Source: an uncultured delta proteobacterium
Lineage (GTDB): Bacteria; Myxococcota_A; Polyangia; Polyangiales; Polyangiaceae
Direction: 5' to 3'
Length of the DNA stretch: 54,609 nucleotides
Assembly: GCA_903892415.1 (NCBI GenBank)
Contig: CAITIQ010000364.1
Location: 1 to 54,609 of the forward strand
A program made the translations under genes and the position numbers. How positions within the stretch are numbered: the first letter of the stretch is position 1; every line of letters starts with the position of its first letter. Below the pieces are notes generated by a model. It worked only from the letters and a program-made list of their open reading frames with translations. It was not told the DNA's origin and ran no database searches. This document shows positions 50,823 to 54,609 of this stretch, piece by piece.

Positions 50823-53216
50823 TCACTCGTAAACGAAGTTGTAGTCCGTGAGCATGTAGGCGAAGACCGCCGACCACGCGCGCCCCGTGTAAAGCGAGTC
50901 GTCCACCACCCTCGAGGCCTCGTCCAGGGTCACACCCGTGAGGTAGTTGCGGTCAGCGATGCACTGGTCCGCGAACCGGTTCTCCACCGGGACGATGTTC
51001 TTCTTGCCGTGATCCCAAACACTCACGAAGAGGTTGTAGGTTCGGGTGATCTCCGGATCGGATGGGGAGAGCTTCTCGCCCCATAGCCGCTCGTGGAGAT
51101 ACACCATGTCCGACTTGATCTTCTGGATGTCACCAGCGATCTCGTAGCCGTTGACGTCGCGCGGCTCGGTTGCCATCTCGACGGACTTCAGCCAGCGACG
51201 CTCGCTTTGGGGCAGGGCGAACTCAGCGTTCGTTACCCGGCAGCCCATCTCGAGACCCATACGCTCCATCACGTTCGCCATGATGCCGCTGGGCTCGGTG
51301 ACGCGAATGGTGGTGTTGGCTGAGTCGATGCCACCGAACAGGATCTTGAAGCCCTCACCACCGCCGTCAGTGAGCAGGTTCGGCGAGCCGAAGACGTCTC
51401 CACCGGGGGTCCAACGCATACCGAGCACGTTGGTGACCTTGCGGTTGAGTTGCTCCGGCGTGAGCAGGTGGGCAGTCCCGACTCCGTTGAGATTGGCCAG
51501 CTGGCTATCCGCGATGTTTGCGGCTGCATTCTCAGCACGGAAGTAGGGGCTGAGCACCACATCCTTGACCATCGACTTGAAGTTGTAGCCGCTCGCCTCG
51601 AACTTCTTCGCGATCTGACCGAAGGTGTAATACTGACCGAGGTAAGCGGTCAGCTTGCCGTCGAAGTTCTCCTCCGTAGCGTTGACGGGGGCAGGCAGCG
51701 GGTCGTTGCCCGTGAGGGCGCGGTAGGCCATGAACACACCAGCGTAGGCAAATGCCGGGTCGCCAGCGATCTTACCACCGAGCCATTGGGTCGCACGGCG
51801 TCGGTCCTTGCCAGGCATGACCTCGTTGCCGAAGCCTGGTTCCGCCATCTCGGGGAACCAATCGCTCTCGGCACGGAAGCCGAACTGAACGTCGTCGTCG
51901 TTCTCGAAGGTGGGCTGGAAGTTTTGGAAGGTCCCCGCGATAGCATCGACCTTAACGTGACATACGGCGCAGAACTCAGCGTTCAACGTCGGGTTCGTCC
52001 CGAGCAGCTCCTCGTCGATGTCGAGCGGACGCTCGGCGGCCTTGAGAATGTCGTTCGCGAGGAATAGGTGCAGTACCTCCTTGGCGCGGTGGCGGTTGCG
52101 GTTGGTGAAGGTCGTCGGATGACGCTGCAGCCAGGTCGGGTCGGAGAGCATACCGGCGTGAGGGTAGTCACTCTCATAGCCACCAAGACGAACGGGGATG
52201 AACTCATCCGGATTGGCGTCGTTGACAAACTTCTGGTCGGCCGTCGGGATCTTGAAGGCCCGGGCGGAGAAGGGGTTCACCATCATGTAGTTGGCGGTGA
52301 CGACCTCTTGGTAGCTCTTGTTCTCCCGAACGACGTAAGCAAGGAGTTCAAGGTTGGCTTGCGCGATCCCGCGGGCAGTCCAAGAGGCAACCTTGTTGCG
52401 TAGGTCCTCGGAGTTCTGGGCGCCGTACTTGGCGATGTTCGCCGGGTTGTTCAGGAAGGCATCGTCGTCCCACCAACGCGGCGAGTAGTTTTCGCTCTCG
52501 ATGGCGCCGATCTCGTCCGGATCCATGTACTGATCCGTGAGCATCTCATCGTTGTACTTCTCCTTGAGTCGCGCGTAGAAGGCAGGCTCTTCCATGTAGT
52601 TGTCGAGGATCTTGTCGACAGCCGGCCAACCACCCTTCTCAGCGATGTCAAGCTCCTCCTGCGTGGGCAGGCGAGCCGCAAGGACCAGAGCTGCCTTGCG
52701 AACCAGGGCAGACGGGCCGAGCATCTCGGTACCTGCCAGAAAGCGTGCCTCGGTGTCGGGGCAGCTGTCGCTCGCCTCAAGTCGGTTTACAAGCTCCTCA
52801 AGCTGCTTGTAGTTCGGGTCATCAACGCCGCTGAAGATCTTGCCACCACCGTGGTCCATGTTGCCAAGCGGCTTCTCGAGGAAGACTCGTTTTCCGTCCG
52901 CGTCGGTGATGCCTGCCACCTTGCGAACGCTCTCAAGATTCAGGTCGAGGAAGCCGGCCTGCGAAGATGGGGCGAGGTCGAAGTCGCTGCCCTTGGCGCC
53001 AGTGCTTCCGTCAGAGTGGCAGTCACCGCACTCTTTCTTGATCAGTTTGAAGTATTGAACCGAGAAATACTCGGCGTTGGAAACGCACGTGCTACCGACG
53101 AGACCACCTTCGGTGTCGTCTTGGCAACCGGCGAATCCAAGAGCTAGCGCTGCGGTGGCGGCTACCATGCCGCTCATCCAAAGGTGCGTCGAAGCTCGTT
53201 GTAACATTCTCCGCAT
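50823..53216 (-). CDS. Di-heme c-type lipoprotein (DUF1592/DUF1588-like)
   Basis: 797 residues from the ATG at 53216, chosen for its GAGAGG ribosome site and the lipoprotein signal (TAALALGFAGC). The open frame extends 230 codons further upstream through the divergent gene and is not real. Two c-type heme motifs, CGDCH (Cys63-Cys66-His67) and CAVCH (about residue 400), lie around a large helical region. The architecture resembles the PSCyt/PSD cytochrome-like proteins with DUF1592/1588/1585 domains found in planctomycetes and myxobacteria, which are paired with DUF1501 or DUF1552 proteins. No redox partner is known. A surface electron-transfer or polymer-handling role is a guess. Confidence 0.82.
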   Translation of the reverse strand: MRRMLQRASTHLWMSGMVAATAALALGFAGCQDDTEGGLVGSTCVSNAEYFSVQYFKLIKKECGDCHSDGSTGAKGSDFDLAPSSQAGFLDLNLESVRKVAGITDADGKRVFLEKPLGNMDHGGGKIFSGVDDPNYKQLEELVNRLEASDSCPDTEARFLAGTEMLGPSALVRKAALVLAARLPTQEELDIAEKGGWPAVDKILDNYMEEPAFYARLKEKYNDEMLTDQYMDPDEIGAIESENYSPRWWDDDAFLNNPANIAKYGAQNSEDLRNKVASWTARGIAQANLELLAYVVRENKSYQEVVTANYMMVNPFSARAFKIPTADQKFVNDANPDEFIPVRLGGYESDYPHAGMLSDPTWLQRHPTTFTNRNRHRAKEVLHLFLANDILKAAERPLDIDEELLGTNPTLNAEFCAVCHVKVDAIAGTFQNFQPTFENDDDVQFGFRAESDWFPEMAEPGFGNEVMPGKDRRRATQWLGGKIAGDPAFAYAGVFMAYRALTGNDPLPAPVNATEENFDGKLTAYLGQYYTFGQIAKKFEASGYNFKSMVKDVVLSPYFRAENAAANIADSQLANLNGVGTAHLLTPEQLNRKVTNVLGMRWTPGGDVFGSPNLLTDGGGEGFKILFGGIDSANTTIRVTEPSGIMANVMERMGLEMGCRVTNAEFALPQSERRWLKSVEMATEPRDVNGYEIAGDIQKIKSDMVYLHERLWGEKLSPSDPEITRTYNLFVSVWDHGKKNIVPVENRFADQCIADRNYLTGVTLDEASRVVDDSLYTGRAWSAVFAYMLTDYNFVYE

Positions 53217-53253
53217 GGGGGCCTCTCGTAGGGTTGACGGAACGATTCCCCTT

Positions 53254-53271
53254 AAGCAGGACCCGTGCCGA
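53254..53271 (-). promoter_or_regulatory. Sigma-54 (-24/-12) promoter of the di-heme/DUF1501 operon
   Basis: On the minus strand TCGGCACGGGTCCTGCTT: the GG (53269-53268) and GC (53257-53256) dinucleotides are exactly ten bases apart, as sigma-54 requires, and the flanks GGCACG and TGCT match the consensus TGGCACG-N4-TTGCW in all but two core positions. The predicted start is about 30 bases before the ATG. The divergent gene encodes a sigma-54 activator. Confidence 0.65.
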
Positions 53272-53329
53272 ACCCTTATTCCCAATAGCGAGTCAAATTT
53301 TCGCAAGATCGTTACCTTGGGGCACCCGC

Positions 53330-53374
53330 CTGGACAGGTTCGCGGGGAACATTTCCACGTCCAGGGGACTGGAC
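53330..53374. promoter_or_regulatory. Inverted CTGGAC sites, candidate activator-binding sites
   Basis: GTCCAG-GGGA-CTGGAC (53359-53374) is a perfect inverted repeat with 6-base arms; another CTGGAC lies at 53330-53335. They are roughly 85-130 bases upstream of the predicted start of the di-heme operon, the usual distance for sigma-54 activator sites. Confidence 0.45.
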
Positions 53375-53454
53375 GCCGTTCGGTGGGATAACGTTTCCGT
53401 CGTCGCTGCTCGGAGAACCAAAGCTTTGCGGCGGGCGTGATAGGGTCTTCCACC

Positions 53455-54609
53455 ATGTCGGAAGCGACACGCGCAAGCACGCTGCAGTGGTTCGTCCGTG
53501 GCGGGACTCTCACCCCGCTTGGCCAGGCGCCTATCAAGATCTCGGTTGAGCCGATCCTGATTGGCCGGGATCCAAGCTGTAAGATTACCGTGGATGACCC
53601 GGAGGTAAGCAACATCCACTGCGAGGTGCGAGCGGAGGGGCAGGGCGTGCTCGTGCGAGACCTCGGCAGTCGCAACGGGACCTTCGTCAACTCGGTGCGC
53701 ATCCGCGAAGGCGTGCTGACAGCGTCTTGTTCGCTGCAGGTGGGGGCTACCCGCATCGCGTTCGAGCCTGTTGAAAAGAAGGAGCGCGTCGATGTTGGCT
53801 TTGAGGACCGGTTCGGTCCGCTCGTAGGCTCGTCCCCTCGAATGCGCCACCTGTTTCGACTGCTCGGCGAGATCGCTCCGACTGACTTGTCGATGCTTAT
53901 CAACGGCGAAACCGGGTGCGGCAAAGAGTTGGTTGCTCATGCTGTTCACGGTCGCAGCGGACGCGGCAAAGGCCCCTTCATCACGGTGGATTGCGGTTCG
54001 ATTCCGGGGCCACTGGCGGAGAGTCTTCTGTTTGGTCACGAGAAGGGCGCCTTCACGGGTGCAAACGAGAAGCGGCCAGGAGCGTTTCACGAGGCGCACA
54101 AGGGAACGATCTTCCTGGACGAGCTCGGGGAGCTGCCGATTGATCTTCAGCCCAAGCTACTGCGCGCCCTATCGGAGAAGCAGGTCAAGCGCGTGGGCGC
54201 TCAGCACTATGAAGCCGTTGATGTACGCGTGATCGCGGCCACGCGTCGCGACTTGGGCCAAGCGATGAACACTGGCCGGTTCCGCTCCGATCTTTTTTTC
54301 CGTATCGCGCAGGTGCGAATCGAACTGCCACCGCTTCGTGATCGTCGCGAAGATATCGCGCCGCTCGTGATCGCGACCTGCGAACGCATTGGCCGGCCGG
54401 AGCGCGCAGATGACGTGGTCGAGCTAGTGATGAGCACGCTTGCGCAGCACGACTGGCCGGGCAACGTGCGTGAGCTCGTTAATGTGACGAGTGTAGCCGC
54501 GAGCCTCCCGCGGGCCGCGGAGACCCTTACGGAGCTGCTGCCGCTCGAGCGCGGCGGTACCAGTGCTGAGGTGCTCGACTGCTCAACGAACTACGGCGAG
54601 GCGAAGCGG
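53455..54609 (+). CDS. FHA-domain sigma-54-dependent activator (partial, runs off the window)
   Basis: At least 385 codons from the ATG at 53455, open to the window end. The FHA domain (about 20-105) contains ILIGRDPSCKITVDD, SNIHCEVRA and DLGSRNGTFVNSVRI, the phosphothreonine-binding loops. The AAA+ domain (about 125-345) has NGETGCGKELV (Walker A), EKGAFTGAN with the sigma-54 loop, GTIFLDELGELP (Walker B) and FRSDLFFRI. The DNA-binding helix-turn-helix has not been reached. Divergent from the di-heme/DUF1501 operon over a 238-base spacer that holds a -24/-12 promoter and inverted repeats, so it is the natural candidate activator of that operon (inference). Confidence 0.93.
   Translation, partial: MSEATRASTLQWFVRGGTLTPLGQAPIKISVEPILIGRDPSCKITVDDPEVSNIHCEVRAEGQGVLVRDLGSRNGTFVNSVRIREGVLTASCSLQVGATRIAFEPVEKKERVDVGFEDRFGPLVGSSPRMRHLFRLLGEIAPTDLSMLINGETGCGKELVAHAVHGRSGRGKGPFITVDCGSIPGPLAESLLFGHEKGAFTGANEKRPGAFHEAHKGTIFLDELGELPIDLQPKLLRALSEKQVKRVGAQHYEAVDVRVIAATRRDLGQAMNTGRFRSDLFFRIAQVRIELPPLRDRREDIAPLVIATCERIGRPERADDVVELVMSTLAQHDWPGNVRELVNVTSVAASLPRAAETLTELLPLERGGTSAEVLDCSTNYGEAKR

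Noticed and set aside
53217..53924. N-terminal extension of the di-heme lipoprotein gene
   Set aside because: It runs antisense through the FHA regulator and precedes a clear signal peptide with its own ribosome site.
1..54609. CRISPR arrays, insertion sequences, prophage or conjugation genes
   Set aside because: No spaced identical repeats of CRISPR length, transposase, capsid or relaxase motifs were seen; the tyrosine recombinase is a XerD type, not a phage integrase.

Overview
The window looks like chromosomal DNA of a myxobacterium (Myxococcota, probably a Polyangiales-type lineage). The grounds are GC-rich codon use, many GTG and some TTG starts, Hanks-type Ser/Thr kinases beside a PP2C phosphatase, two FHA-domain sigma-54 activators, a subtilase with a MYXO-CTERM-like tail, many lipoproteins, and a TPR-PEGA protein. 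This is inferred from gene content; no taxonomic search was possible. I see no transposase, phage gene, CRISPR array, rRNA operon or replication origin. The region reads as dense vertically inherited backbone, with repeat-bearing spacers beside the two tRNA genes.

Layout. 1-2.3 kb: the end of an acidic-tailed protein, a lamin-tail-domain protein and two tandem small Cys-rich lipoproteins. 2.3-5.1 kb (minus): an operon of two six-cysteine lipoproteins, a Ser/Thr kinase and a NIF3-family protein. 5.3-7.6 kb: an M48-like metalloprotease lipoprotein converging on an FHA-AAA+ sigma-54 activator. 7.7-11.3 kb: an outer-membrane-type protein, a PP2C phosphatase with zinc ribbon and a membrane alkaline-phosphatase-superfamily enzyme, all overlapping. 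11.2-13.6 kb (minus): a PEGA protein and a single-span Pro/Ala-rich protein. 13.7-19.8 kb: AmiC-type amidase, Nudix hydrolase, DksA/TraR-like protein, UvrA. 19.9-26.4 kb: SUMF1-like protein, tRNA(CAT), zinc-ribbon coiled-coil protein, second Ser/Thr kinase, PrkA-like kinase, TatD. 26.4-32.2 kb: subtilase, TonB-like protein, then rimM-trmD-SPOUT methyltransferase (minus). 32.3-32.8 kb: tRNA-Met with a clear promoter and terminator, then a block of hairpin repeats. 32.8-38.8 kb: lipoprotein, QueG, LpxL-like acyltransferase, a DUF72-like/GGT-like/N-formylglutamate amidohydrolase operon, and rpmB. 39-41 kb: a XerD-like recombinase and a metallophosphoesterase lipoprotein. 41.2-49.4 kb: alpha-2-macroglobulin and PBP1C. 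49.4-54.6 kb: a DUF1501 protein and a di-heme lipoprotein in one operon, divergent from an FHA sigma-54 activator that runs off the end.

Themes. Phospho-signalling recurs: two Ser/Thr kinases, PrkA, PP2C and two FHA proteins that could read phosphothreonine and pass the signal to sigma-54 promoters. Envelope maintenance is the second theme: amidase, PBP1C with its A2M partner, an LpxL-like acyltransferase, a TonB-like protein and many lipoproteins. The most system-like arrangement is at the right end. A good -24/-12 promoter faces the di-heme/DUF1501 operon, inverted CTGGAC sites lie about 90-130 bp upstream of it, and the FHA activator is divergently encoded. Second is the kinase operon led by two paralogous six-Cys lipoproteins. 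Third is a hairpin-repeat family concentrated downstream of the two CAT-anticodon tRNAs.
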